NCBI GenBank assembly: GCA_030849075.1
Contig: JASAOO010003273.1
Span: 1 to 34,364 of the forward strand
DNA length: 34,364 bases
Source: Zelonia costaricensis
Taxonomy: Eukaryota > Euglenozoa > Kinetoplastea > Trypanosomatida > Trypanosomatidae
Reading direction: 5' to 3'
Position numbers and translations under genes: made by a program. Shown piece by piece: positions 22,480 to 32,869 of this stretch (the stretch's first letter is position 1; every line of letters begins with the position of its first letter). The notes beneath the pieces were generated by a model, which made no database searches, was not told the origin of the DNA, and saw only the letters and a list, made by a program, of their open reading frames with translations.

Positions 22480-22500
22480 CTGAAGCGAAAAAAAAAAAAG
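22480..22500 (-). promoter_or_regulatory. Possible splice acceptor inside the gene-free region
   Basis: On the minus strand a long T tract is followed by CGCTTCAG, giving AG at 22481-22480. It has the form of a spliced-leader acceptor, but no coding frame follows. Confidence 0.3.
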
Positions 22501-24851
22501 GAAGAAACGGTGGGAAGACGGGGAAAGAGGGGGGAGGGGGAGGGGGGATGGGGGGACGACGGCGGCGGAGGAGGAGTAGCGGTGAATAGCGAAAAAGGGA
22601 GAAGGACAAGACGCAGGGAGGCCGCAGCTCGAACTGACGAGCTCCCCTCTGCGCGCGGCGTGTCCGCATGACAAGGCAAAAAAAAAAGAAAAAAAAAACG
22701 TCAACAACGGCGTACAGGAAGAGGGGAAGTGAAAAGACGCGAGAGAAACACAGAGAGAGAGAGATCAGCCAAGAGCACCAAAAGACAGAGGGGGTGAAAG
22801 GAGGGAGGGGAGAGAGTAGAGCAAACAACCCGAACAAGCCATAACGCGAAAGAAAGGTGCAGGGGGGGATAAGATGGCGGCAAAAGATGGGGAGAAGGGA
22901 GGGGGGAAGGCCAGACAGCAACCGAGCTTAAAGGGCACACGTGCCAAGGAAGGGGAGGGGGGGGAAGAAGTTGCACAGCTTCTCAATAAATCAAGCAAGG
23001 CAAGCAAAGAAAAACAGAAAGAAAGAGCAGAGGAAAACCGGGAGTTGATGTTTGAAAAGGAAAGCAAAAGGCGCTCCGATTGTCTTGTGGTTGTGCTTAC
23101 TTCCGGGCAGGACTACTACATTTCTTTTTTTTCTCTGTTTGCTTGCTTGTGGCTGTCCAAGTGTGTGTACGTGGGTGTGTCTGGGGGGGGGGCAAGAGGA
23201 GGGCAAGAGGGGGGTGAGGAGGAAGGATGCGATTCTTGTAGGACGGCGGGTTGCACTGCGCTTGCGAGACGGCAGAGAGGAAAACAAAAGTGAGAGCAAA
23301 GAGTGCGATGTAGGGAGTGACGGTATGCGCGGGGGGAAGTGGAGAGAGGGAGAGGGAGGGAGGGGCCTTGCTTACCGAAACTGCTGCCCGGTGAAGAGGA
23401 GGGGGGAGGGGCGAGAAGGCGATCTTTCCTGTGTGTTGGCTTCCAGGTGATGAGAAGAAAGCTGCTTGGCCAACGCGTTTGGCGCACAGGGCGATCAGCC
23501 AGCCGTGAGAGCGGAAGCCAGCAGAAAAAAAAAAAAAAAAGGGGAGCGAAAGCGAATGGGGAGAAGTCGGCTCATCAGCCTGTGAGCGTAAAGATACGAG
23601 TAGGACTGCGAGGTCGCACAGGGGATTGAGAAAGGGTGCGTGAAGAACGAGCACGAGAAGAAAGAAAGGTGCACAAGTGCACTGACGCCCCCTGCCCACC
23701 CACCCAATCGCCTCGCACCCAGCTACGCCACCCCCCCCCCGTGTGACCCGATTAGACCGAGGGAACGACAGAGAGAGAAGCGAGCAACCCATGTGGCCCA
23801 CAGACAAGCGAGAGTATCGTCGTCATCGCACAACCGATGGGGGTGAATGAGGGAAATCGAGGGGGCAGCGAGGAGTGCTGTCGCGCTGACGCCACACACT
23901 CATGCGCCGCATCACAAACACACACACGAGCACCAGCGCGCGACTACCGTCTTGGAACCAGACACAACAAAGCACAAACGCACATACACACACACACGCA
24001 ACCGCACCCACACCGTGCGGAAGAGCACGAAGGCAAAAAAAAAGGCGAGGAGGGAAGAAAGGAGGGAGGGAAACCAGAAAAAAAAAAAAACAGAAGAAGA
24101 AGAAGGTGGGGTAGGCATGCCGCCCATTGCCCGTATTGCAGTGCGCTCCATCAGACACGGAGAGAGAGAGAGAGGAAGAAAGCGGGAGGGGGGCGCACAT
24201 GAACCGTGACACGGGCAACACTCCTCAAAAGAGGAAACAGAAAGCCAAGCAACGCGAGGACGGCAACGATCAAGGACAAAGGAGGAAGAGAGGAGCGCAG
24301 ACGAGCTACTTCCCTGTAATAACTCAAGGCATCCAAACAAACACAAAGTGCCCTCTTGACCGCACCCTCTCCGGCAAGACAGCCGCGACAAAGGGAAAAC
24401 AAATGCTACTGCCTAGATGGGGTGAGGTAAGGTGGGTGAAGGGAGGGAGGGGGGAGGGGGGAGGAGGGGCAGGTGCCAGGTGTTTCTCGCCTGTCTGTCT
24501 CTGTTTCCGTGGCTCTGTGCGCTTCAAGCGTGAAGGGGAAGGGGGAGGAAGGCCTTGAGAAAACCAGGGGAAACAAACCAACGAGCAAAAAAAAAAACAG
24601 AAAAAGCGGTAACGTACGCACAAAGGTGAAGGAGCGCAGCAAGGCAGAGACGCGGAAAAAAAAAAAAGAGAGGGAAGGAGGCGCGTGAGCCACGGCCCAC
24701 CACGCACGCATGTGCCAACACCGCGTGTGTCCCCCTTTTCTCCCCACTCTCTCTGTACCACCTTTCCTTCTCCTACACACCGCACGGCAAGGAACAGAGA
24801 AGAAAGAAAAAGATGCAAATGGGGATTAACGCACTACACTGCACATTCACA

Positions 24852-24856
<5 letters not shown>

Positions 24857-24884
<28 letters not shown>
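24857..24884. repeat. (CA)14 microsatellite
   Basis: About fourteen CA units, followed closely by long T tracts near 24910-24950. Confidence 0.9.
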
Positions 24885-24887
<3 letters not shown>

Positions 24888-25320
24888 TACGCACACGCAC
24901 AGACACACATTTTTTTTTGTTTTTTTTGTGTTGTTCTTTTTTTTTGTTCACCGTCGACTCTCGAGGCAATAACAAAATGGGCTACTCCAGAGTCCAACCA
25001 CAGAGGCAAGAAAAAGGGGAAAGCAGCAGCAGCAGAGAGTCGAATACCATGCACGGGGAAACCAAAAAAGGGGGAGACGTGAGTGTGTGAGGGGGAGAGG
25101 GAGGGGGGAGAGCGGCGGTGTCTTCCGGGACAAGGCGGCAAAGGGAATTCGAAGAGGTTGGAGGGGATCTAGGATGATGCGCGAAAACACAGTCGGGGAC
25201 AGGAGAGGAAAAGAGAAACAAACAGAGAGAGTGGAAAGGCTAAACACGAAAACTGGCTAGAGGAAGAAAGGCGGAGAGACAGCGTCAAATAGGAATGAAT
25301 CTACAGAGCGCAGACGCAAG

Positions 25321-25343
25321 CACACACACACACACACACACAC
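25321..25343. repeat. (CA)n microsatellite
   Basis: About eleven CA units followed by irregular CA-rich DNA to 25390. Confidence 0.85.
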
Positions 25344-25409
25344 GCAGATACATACAAACACACGCACACACGAGCACACGAGTACACGAGACACCTTCGT
25401 GACGACACA

Positions 25410-25455
25410 CTACGCAAAAAAAAAAAAAAGAGAGCCCAAAAAAAAAAAAAAAAAA
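25410..25455 (-). promoter_or_regulatory. Strong splice-acceptor-like site inside the gene-free region
   Basis: On the minus strand two long T tracts (25455-25438 and 25429-25416), separated only by a short GGGCTCTC stretch, are followed by GCGTAG with AG at 25411-25410. This is the best polypyrimidine-AG arrangement in the gap. The sequence after it contains only GT-rich low complexity, so any transcript starting here would probably be non-coding. Confidence 0.35.
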
Positions 25456-25792
25456 GACGGCAGGGGAGAGTGAAGGAGGAGGACGGGAAAAAGAAGGGGG
25501 GATGGAATAAATGTGACGAGTGTGAAAACACAGACTGCGCCAACAACAACAGGACTGAGAAGAAGAATCCACGCGGCGAACAAACAGCGGGGAGGGCCCG
25601 AGGAACAGGAGCAGTGTAACATCGACGAAGAGAGAACACTATACAGGCGATTACTTACATGCGCAGACACACACACGCACGCACACATCGGCACGGGGAG
25701 AGAACGAAAACAAGCAGAAGACAACAAAAAAATGGAAAAGAAGTGCAGTGCGGCCGCGTTTAAACCAGAGCTCGCTGAAGCACATGCACACA

Positions 25793-25794
<2 letters not shown>

Positions 25795-25827
<33 letters not shown>
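25795..25827. repeat. (CA)16 microsatellite
   Basis: About sixteen CA units, read directly. Confidence 0.9.
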
Positions 25828-25829
<2 letters not shown>

Positions 25830-27156
25830 AAGCACACACACGCACGCACACGGCGGGGAGAAGAGAAAAGACGAGGGGGGAGGTAGGCGCACACGAGTAA
25901 TCGTGATGGGGAGAAAGAAAAGGACAGAAAGAAAGAAAAAGAGGTGCGCACACCTCAAGACTCACACACGCACCTTCACACCTTCACACCTACACTCACA
26001 CCGACTGAGTAGGCAAAACACCATTTGGCCTTTTTTTTCTTTTCATCGTTGACACGCGAATCCACAAAATGCAGCACGTGCGAGAAGCATCATCCTCTTC
26101 GCTCTTTTTTTTCCCGTTTTGGTGTCGTATTCAACTCCCTTACATGTAGCTGGCTTTTGATTGATTTCTTCTGGGGGTAGATGGAGCCCACTGTGCTGGT
26201 TTCTGTGCGTAGAGCCTCACCGCGTAAGCAGAAGCGCGCAGCCCCGCCGCACACACACGTTCGTTTCTTTTTTTCTCTTCAAAGTAGAGGGCGGAGAGAG
26301 AAGTGTGATGGGGAGGAGAGACACGAAAACGAAAAAAAAATGAACATGGGGGAATGCGGGGGAGGGGGAGGGGGGAGGGGGGAGAGAAGAAGGCGGAAGG
26401 TACGTTGCGATGAGGGAGAGGGGGTCGAGTGTGCGCACAAGCGCTAAACCAAAAGAACAACAAGCCAAGAAGCAGAAACACAAAATAACGCAAGGCAAGA
26501 AGACACGATAGGTGGCAGCGCGCTGTCGCCATTTGAGTTCTTTTTCAAATCGAACCCAAAAAAAACGACCAGCAAAAAAAAAAAGGAGTGCGCAGACAGA
26601 CGTGCACATGCGTCAAGACCATCACGCAACAGAGTGCAGGGGGGAAGAAGAAGAAGAAGGGAGTGGAGGAGGGGATGATGATGGCGAGGAGGAGGCGACG
26701 GTGCAGATTGATGATGGCGATGGGAGCGCACCGCACGCAAGAAAGATCAGAAGAGGGGGGAGAAGAGAGAAAGGGGCAAAGGCAAGAAAAGGAGCACACA
26801 CACACAAGCAAAGAAAAGTGGAAAGAGTCACGGTGAGACACACGCACAGGCGCACATGCCAACAGCGGATGCGGCGAAAAGGAAGCCACGCCTCATGTGG
26901 GGGAATAGCGAGGAGGAAGAGAAGGAGGAGTGCGGGCGGCTCACGCGGGGAGGAAGGGGACGCGCGAAGGCATGGAAGCGGTCGGTGGCAGCGCCTAGCC
27001 GCGTAACAGGGACACCGGCACGTGAAGGGGTGTGCATCTACGCGTCTGGCAATCTCAGACTTGCCTCTTCTTGCTGGGCGCGCCTAGGTCTTAGTGTGTG
27101 TGTGTATGCGAGTACCTGTCCGTATCTGTCTGTCCGCTCGATGGGCAGAGGAAGTC

Positions 27157-30100
27157 TTACGAAGGGCTGTGATGCGCGCGACCCGACTGCGACGTGTTGA
27201 GAGAGCGAGGGCGCGCTGGCACGAGCGCTGCCGCCGCCGCCTTCCCCTCCCCCGTGACGTCTTGCGGAAGCTGAAGGGTGGGCTGCGGCGTGTTCTGCAA
27301 CAGCGACGCCGGCGCCGCAGCCGTCGGCCGGTGCATTGGCAACCCACCCGCGCCGCCAGCGCTGATCGCCGTCCACGTAACGTAGTCGGTTGGGTTCTCC
27401 GCCTGGATCGCCTGCGCCGTCGCCCCGCCAGCCCGCTCCGCGTCGCTCTCCGCGTACGGCGTGCGGCGGTTCGTGTTGACGAGGTCTCCAGAGTAGTGCA
27501 CCTCCCCGTCACTGCCCAGCAGCACCACCCCCACCACCGCACCGGGCTGAGGCAAGTGCGCTGCCGCGCCGCCGCCGCCGCCACCCTCCACCCCGCCAAG
27601 ACCACTGCCGCCGTACACGTGCGCGGGGCTGCTGCGAGAAGAAGAGGGCAGGCGCAGGACGGCGCCCGGCACCCGTGCGTCCGGCCCGCTGCCCACGGCC
27701 GAGACCGCACCAGCGCCGCCCGCCGCAGAACCGGCAACGGTCGTGGCCACACGCGACGTCGCGCCGGAGCTGCGGTTCACGGCGGCGGCGGATACGCTTG
27801 GCGAGGATGCCGCAGACACGGCGCGTGGGTCTCGCGCCAGTGCAGCAGCGGTCGCAGCAGTGCCCGAGGCAGATCTGGCAGCGGCCACGAATTCTTCGCT
27901 GATGGGGGAGACGGGATTGGCTCGGCCTCCAATGATGAAAGTGCCAGGGAGCGGGGAGCTGAGCTGCCGCTGCCGCTGCTGCACCCGCTGCGGGGCCGTG
28001 ATGTTCGCCGTGATGGACGCCGCGAGCTGCGGGCCGGCAGTGGCGGTGTGGGCTGCCGCAGTCGAGCCGGCGGTGGTTGTCAATGCGGCGGATTCGGGCT
28101 CTCGGGTGCGGCTCTCCCGACGGCCGCTGCCGCGCCGCTGCTGCCCAGCGGCGCGTCCCGGTCGCGTCGGGGACGGCGCAGCAGTGGAGGTGGGGACAGT
28201 ACCTCCCGCGCCACCCGTTACGGCGCCGGCGAGGACGAGAGGATCGTTGCGGTTCTCCAGTGCCAGCACCTCCGCGCTGCGGCCGTCGCCGGACTGCATC
28301 ACCATCGCCGAGGGCTCGGGGAAAGACACGCGGCGAAGCGTCGACGGCGCCACCACGCTGGCGGCGCCCTTCACCGCACTGCGCAGCGCCGCCACACGCA
28401 GCGGCCGCACCGCCTCGGCCGCGCCCTCCGCGCTCTCGTCCCTGCGCGCCTGTGCGGGCTGTGAAGGGTCGCTGTCAGCGTCACGCGACTCACTTGCCAC
28501 GTGCGTGTGCGCCGCTGGGGCGGCCTCGTCGTGTGCGAGAGGAGTTGTGGCCGCCGCGGTGCTGTCGCCATGCACGGCCGCAGCGGGCGCCATGGCGGAT
28601 GCAGGCATCTCCTGCACCCCTGCCGGGCCCTCCAGCTGCGATGGGATCTTCTCCAGCTGCTCCCTCTCCCCCTCCTCCTCCACCCGGCACGCGAAGGGCG
28701 ACGTGATGACAGGTTGCATCGGCGATGTGAGCGCCGCCACAGGGCCCGACGGCTGTCGCAGCGCTGCTGTTTCTGTTGCCGCTGCTATACCCCCAGCCCC
28801 ACCTGCGGCCGCGCCGGCAGTGGACGAGGCCATGGCGGGCACGCTGGTAGCCGACCCGCCCCACACGCGCAGCACCACCGCGCTGAGCCGCTCCGGCACG
28901 GCCCCAACGCGGCCGTCGCTGGTGCCGCTCGCCTCCAGCGCCTGCGAGTCCACCGCTTCCGCCGCTGCAGGGACTGTGGGAGAGGGTGGAGAGATGTCAG
29001 CCGCGTCGGTGCCGGCTTGCGCGCGTTGCTCCGATGCCGCAGCAACGGCACTCGCACCGCGCGGAGCGGCCTGCGGTGCGGCGGGGGCTGTGAACGGCGA
29101 AGACGGCGCCACCGTGGTGAGCGGGGCGGGCGGTGCGCGTGGCAGCCACCCTGCGCCGAGGCCCTCCACCCCCGCGGACATCGCCGGCTGCAGCGAGAAG
29201 GGCGGCGGTGGCGACGTGCTGGCGTAGTCCTCCTCCGCCAGCTCGCCTGGGCCGTCGTCTGCGGGCATCGCCAACGACTCCGCCCCCTCCACGTCTCCTT
29301 CGTCAGGCGCACGGTCCGCGGCGGCGGTGGTGGCGCTGTGGCGGCGCGGCTGACGGAGCGAGCCGCCCACGCCCGCGTTCGCGCCGCCCCCCTCACCACC
29401 ACGTGCAGCGGCAGCAGCCCCTGCTGCAGCCCTGGCCCGAGCCGCGGAGGCCAACGCGGCAGCAGCCTCACGCCGCTGCACCGCGAGGCGGCCCTGCTCC
29501 TTCACCTCCTTCCGCACCCACCCGATCGGCTGGCCGTCCCGCGTCTCCACACTCCAGTTGCGCCCCTCGCTGTCGCTGCCCGTCGTTGTCGTTGTCGGGG
29601 TGCCGCTCTGAGAGGCACGGCGGACCTGCAGTTTCGGCTGCTGCGATGGTGGGGCGCGCACGACGGGCTTCAGCATGCGCGAGGCGACGAGCTCGCACCA
29701 CGCGGGCAGCAGCGACGCCGGCGGTGGACGGGCGGCTGGCGGGGGCGGCACTGGCGCCGCGGCGGGGGAGGGCGATGCCGGGGTGTCACAAGGCTCGACT
29801 GCCGCGGCTGCGGCTGCTCGATCCATGTTGCTTGCCGGCGGCGGGTGGGCGGCGTGTAGAACGCCACCAGCCGTCCTGACGTGAGCCCCGCTGGGCTCTG
29901 CGGCCCTCTTCTCGGCGTCTGCGTCATCGTCAACTTCGTCGGGGTCGGCGCGCGATGCGACTGCGGCCTCGCGCGGTGCGGTGGAGATGCTGCGGCCCCG
30001 CACCGCGACGGTCGAGGCGTCCGCCACGATGGTGCCCCGCGTGGGGGAGTCGTCACCGCCTCTCCGTGTCTGCGCACCCGCGGCCGCGGGCCGCCCACGG

Positions 30101-32736
30101 CTGGCGGAGCCGTCCCCAACGACCTCCCCCGGCTGATGCTGCTCTCGAGGTCGTTGCGGCTGTGGTGGGCTCGCCCCGCCTGCGTCGGCAGCGTGCGCCG
30201 ACTCGCCCGCCGCTGCCGGGCAGCACGCGCACGTCTGCACGGCGGTGTTCCGGCGGGCGACGGGGCCCGGCCTCGGTGGCGGTGCAGCGGACGCGGAAGG
30301 GGGGTGTGGTGGGCTGCTGGGCTCCATCTCGGATGCCACCTCCTGCGTTCGCGTTGGTGCTGCGCCCGGCGCCGCGCCCGCCGCCTGCCGCGCTGCCTGC
30401 ATGCGGGCCCGCGCGTTTGCCTCCGCGACCGCGTCGACCGGTCCGGGGTACTCCTCCAGCATCACCACGGAGAGCTTCCCGTTCGGCCGTACGCCGGTGT
30501 ACACGCTACACGGCCGGGATGAGAAGCCCTCACGTGAGACGGGAACCGCTTTCCGAATTGCCGCCTCAAGCGGAATGGAGAAGCGACTCGCCACCGCCTC
30601 CGCGTTGAGCTGACGACTAACAACGTTCGCTGCCGTCGGGGAGCCGGGCAGCAGCAGCGAGGGCGGCGGCGCCGACATGAGTACGGTTTGCTCGCGCAGG
30701 CGCGGGCGGGGCACGGCAGCGGGCACCTCCACCGGCGCAGCGAGCGGCATCGGCGGTGGAGAGGTGGCGTCCACGAATGCTGCCGGAAGGCCGTGGCCAT
30801 CGCCACGCTCCCCGGCCCTGCGCTCCAGTCGCGCTGCCCCTGGCGGAGGCACCACCGCCGCCACCGGGGATGCCGGACCGCGTAACCTCTGAGCCGCCTC
30901 CAGCGCGGGTGGCGCACTCGTGACCGCGACCGGCGCCGAGGCACGGCGGAGGTGCTGCTGATGTTGCTGCTGTTGTTGCTGCTGCTGCCGCTGGCTACGG
31001 CGGTCACGTTCGAGCTCCCGCTGTTCCCGCTGCCGCTGCAGGAGCTCCGGGCTCGGCTGCGGGGCGTCGATGTCGCTGCTGGCGATGGTCGTCAGGCGGT
31101 GTTGTGCGACCACGGCGGCCGCGGCGGCGACGGCGCGAACGTTTGTGTTGGGGACTGGAGTGGGCGTGCCGTGACGAGCAACAACAGCCGCCGTCGCCGT
31201 CGACGCTGCTGCTGCAGTTGGAGCGGTGCTGGCGATAGTGGTGGCGTTCGTGGCGGCAGGGGGTGCCGCCGCGGGGCTGGCGTCCGTCTCGGCGGCGTGG
31301 GCGGGACGTGAGTGCCGGCAGGAGTGAGAGGGATGTGCCGGTGGCGGTCGCTGCGGCTCACCACCACCACCGAGTGCGTCTACCAAGCGCCGAGGTCGAC
31401 TCTCTGTCTCGGTGCCCACCACATGCACCACGTCATCGCTCGCCTCGAAGCCCTCGTACGGTACCCACTCGAAGAGCGGCGTGGAGGCGCGGCTGGACGT
31501 GCCCAGCGTGCCCGAGATGAGCGCGCCCGCGTAGGAGAAGTCGCCAACGCCAGCCACGCCACCGCCCGTAACCGCGGCCGCGATCGTCGTGAGGGCCGGG
31601 GGTGGTGGAGCTGTGCCCGCCGGCGGGGCCGCAGCGGCGGCAGCAGCAGGAGCGGCTGTAACGCCGGCAGGATACGAGGCGACGCGGTGATGATGGTGGT
31701 GGTGGTGCTGGTGTTGCCGAGATCGATCAGGAGGCACGGAGGGCTGCGCTGTTGGCGAGCTATGATGATGCTGCGGTTGTGTGGGCTGCCGCGGCTGCTG
31801 TGGCTGATGTTGCTGATGAAGCGGCACAGCCTCTGCGTAGCGCGTCTGCGCTGCTGGTGGAAGGCGCGGGTCAGTGCCGCCACGGGTGCGCGCCTCTGGT
31901 GACAGGGGCGGGGCGGGGTTGGGCGCCGAAGGTCCCGCCGACGCCGACTGTGGCGCGGGTGCTGGTGGTGCCTGCGCGGGGCGCAGCGCGGGGGTGAGGT
32001 TGGCGACGGTGGTGAGCACCCAGGGCGGCAGCAGGCTAACCAAGGGAGGTGCCGCTGCGGTCCCACTTCCTGCCGCGCCCGTGTGGGTCGCACCCTCCTC
32101 TCCGGCAGAGACGTGCGCGCTGGAAGCGTGGTGCGCCGCCGCCGGTGGTATGCTGGTGGTCTGGGGGACGGTGGACGGCGGTGGTCGATGTGCGTGCTGT
32201 CGCTGTTGCTCCTGCTGCTGCTGCAGCTCCTGTTGCCGCTGCGCGTGCACGAACAGCGCGTGGGTGAGAGGCAGCGACGGCGGCACGCGCGGCATCGCGG
32301 CACTTGACGGCGTCACTGGGCTCATGGGTATGCGGAAGTGGGCGTAGAGGTCGGGTGAGTAGGGGTACGGCGCAGGTGGCGCATTACCGTACTGTGGCCG
32401 TTGCGGCGGCGGTGGCGGCTGATGCTGCTGTTGATGCTGTGGACTGCGTGGGTGCACCTGCTGCTGCTGCTGCTGCTGCTGCAGGAGGTGCGACCGACCT
32501 TGCAGGGCTCCCGGCGTGCCACCCGCGCCGACGGCGGCCGCAACCGGCGCACGTGGTGCTGGCGAAGATGATGACACCACGGCGGCGGCCGGGGGCAGCA
32601 GCGGCGACGATGGGGCCGCGCCGCGGGCGTCCTGCAGCGCCCATGACGGCGGCCGCTGCTGCTGCTGTGCCGAAGCTTCCCATTGCGGGGGTACCCGGGA
32701 GGTCGAGGGCTGCGGGGATGGCGGGCTCCACGTCAT
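27157..32736 (-). CDS. Hypothetical protein, 1859 aa, very large and mostly disordered
   Basis: This is an intronless frame from ATG at 32736 to TAA at 27159-27157. The frame is open for 252 more codons upstream but contains no ATG there, and that part reads as GT-repeat and polypyrimidine low complexity, so MTWSPPSPQP is taken as the start. The protein is visibly rich in Ala, Pro, Ser, Gln and Gly. Homopolymer stretches are Gln (about 86-93, 164-181, 583-594) and His (about 341-350). Islands of normal complexity lie near 423-440 (EWVPYEGFEASDDVVHVVG), 715-785 (containing SVYTGVRPNGKLSVVMLEEY), 1006-1022, 1056-1110 (NWSVETRDGQPIGWVRKEV, then an Ala/Arg-rich probable helix), 1443-1506, 1591-1622 and 1730-1790 (VVGVVLLGSDGEVHYSG). 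RVSF at 1469-1472 matches the PP1-docking consensus. No membrane segment, signal peptide or catalytic motif is seen. I do not recognise a family; a scaffold or regulatory role is only a guess. Confidence 0.85.
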   Translation of the reverse strand: MTWSPPSPQPSTSRVPPQWEASAQQQQRPPSWALQDARGAAPSSPLLPPAAAVVSSSSPAPRAPVAAAVGAGGTPGALQGRSHLLQQQQQQQQVHPRSPQHQQQHQPPPPPQRPQYGNAPPAPYPYSPDLYAHFRIPMSPVTPSSAAMPRVPPSLPLTHALFVHAQRQQELQQQQEQQRQHAHRPPPSTVPQTTSIPPAAAHHASSAHVSAGEEGATHTGAAGSGTAAAPPLVSLLPPWVLTTVANLTPALRPAQAPPAPAPQSASAGPSAPNPAPPLSPEARTRGGTDPRLPPAAQTRYAEAVPLHQQHQPQQPRQPTQPQHHHSSPTAQPSVPPDRSRQHQHHHHHHHRVASYPAGVTAAPAAAAAAAPPAGTAPPPPALTTIAAAVTGGGVAGVGDFSYAGALISGTLGTSSRASTPLFEWVPYEGFEASDDVVHVVGTETESRPRRLVDALGGGGEPQRPPPAHPSHSCRHSRPAHAAETDASPAAAPPAATNATTIASTAPTAAAASTATAAVVARHGTPTPVPNTNVRAVAAAAAVVAQHRLTTIASSDIDAPQPSPELLQRQREQRELERDRRSQRQQQQQQQQHQQHLRRASAPVAVTSAPPALEAAQRLRGPASPVAAVVPPPGAARLERRAGERGDGHGLPAAFVDATSPPPMPLAAPVEVPAAVPRPRLREQTVLMSAPPPSLLLPGSPTAANVVSRQLNAEAVASRFSIPLEAAIRKAVPVSREGFSSRPCSVYTGVRPNGKLSVVMLEEYPGPVDAVAEANARARMQAARQAAGAAPGAAPTRTQEVASEMEPSSPPHPPSASAAPPPRPGPVARRNTAVQTCACCPAAAGESAHAADAGGASPPQPQRPREQHQPGEVVGDGSASRGRPAAAGAQTRRGGDDSPTRGTIVADASTVAVRGRSISTAPREAAVASRADPDEVDDDADAEKRAAEPSGAHVRTAGGVLHAAHPPPASNMDRAAAAAAVEPCDTPASPSPAAAPVPPPPAARPPPASLLPAWCELVASRMLKPVVRAPPSQQPKLQVRRASQSGTPTTTTTGSDSEGRNWSVETRDGQPIGWVRKEVKEQGRLAVQRREAAAALASAARARAAAGAAAAARGGEGGGANAGVGGSLRQPRRHSATTAAADRAPDEGDVEGAESLAMPADDGPGELAEEDYASTSPPPPFSLQPAMSAGVEGLGAGWLPRAPPAPLTTVAPSSPFTAPAAPQAAPRGASAVAAASEQRAQAGTDAADISPPSPTVPAAAEAVDSQALEASGTSDGRVGAVPERLSAVVLRVWGGSATSVPAMASSTAGAAAGGAGGIAAATETAALRQPSGPVAALTSPMQPVITSPFACRVEEEGEREQLEKIPSQLEGPAGVQEMPASAMAPAAAVHGDSTAAATTPLAHDEAAPAAHTHVASESRDADSDPSQPAQARRDESAEGAAEAVRPLRVAALRSAVKGAASVVAPSTLRRVSFPEPSAMVMQSGDGRSAEVLALENRNDPLVLAGAVTGGAGGTVPTSTAAPSPTRPGRAAGQQRRGSGRRESRTREPESAALTTTAGSTAAAHTATAGPQLAASITANITAPQRVQQRQRQLSSPLPGTFIIGGRANPVSPISEEFVAAARSASGTAATAAALARDPRAVSAASSPSVSAAAVNRSSGATSRVATTVAGSAAGGAGAVSAVGSGPDARVPGAVLRLPSSSRSSPAHVYGGSGLGGVEGGGGGGAAAHLPQPGAVVGVVLLGSDGEVHYSGDLVNTNRRTPYAESDAERAGGATAQAIQAENPTDYVTWTAISAGGAGGLPMHRPTAAAPASLLQNTPQPTLQLPQDVTGEGKAAAAALVPARPRSLNTSQSGRAHHSPS
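32458..32481 (-). repeat. Pure (CAG)8 tract coding for polyglutamine
   Basis: Eight CTG units on the plus strand give residues 86-93 of the 1859-aa protein. Together with Gln-rich stretches near residues 164-181 and 583-594 they make the protein unusually Gln-rich. Confidence 0.85.
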
Positions 32737-32810
32737 CCGCTTGCCGAGCCGCACACGAAACGCAAACGATGAATCTGATGGTGGGTAAGGGAAGGACACG
32801 TGCCGGATAT

Positions 32811-32866
32811 CTGGAGTGCAGTGAGAGAAATAGAGGCAGAGGCGAGGGAGGGGGGGGAGTTGCAGC
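32811..32866 (-). promoter_or_regulatory. Candidate spliced-leader acceptor of the 1859-aa gene
   Basis: On the minus strand a C/T tract (roughly 32860-32822, interrupted by few purines) is followed by the AG at 32812-32811, about 75 nt before the ATG. A second possible AG lies at 32869-32868, after another C-rich tract. Both would remove the upstream open frame from the mature mRNA. Confidence 0.5.
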
Positions 32867-32869
32867 CCT

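Larger units (their letters stand above)
20461..24700. other. Gene-free region, part 5
   Basis: Balanced patches at about 20480-20640 and 20850-21240, otherwise purine-rich plus strand with frequent A tracts (T tracts for a leftward transcript) and G runs at 21249-21260, 22519-22556 and 23176-23195. GT/CA runs lie at 21703-21746 and 21857-21878. No frame rises above low complexity. Confidence 0.6.
24701..27156. other. Gene-free region, part 6, directly 3' of the 1859-aa gene
   Basis: Expected to hold at least the start of the 3' UTR of the minus-strand gene ending at 27157. CA runs lie at 24857-24884, 25321-25343 and 25795-25827, A tracts at 25416-25429 and 25438-25455, and a G-run array at 26358-26383. 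Short plus-strand pyrimidine blocks lie near 24728-24780 and 24908-24955. No coding frame is convincing. Confidence 0.65.

Noticed and set aside
23438..23517. C/D snoRNA-like segment: GTGATGA near GCTTCC, with GGAAGC about 70 bases later
   Set aside because: The terminal stem and C box are tempting, but there is no CTGA D box next to the 3' stem.
27094..29879. Long plus-strand frames of about 450-500 codons over the right gene
   Set aside because: They are antisense shadows of the 1859-aa frame, with Arg/Ala-rich composition; the 494-codon one opens at GTG.
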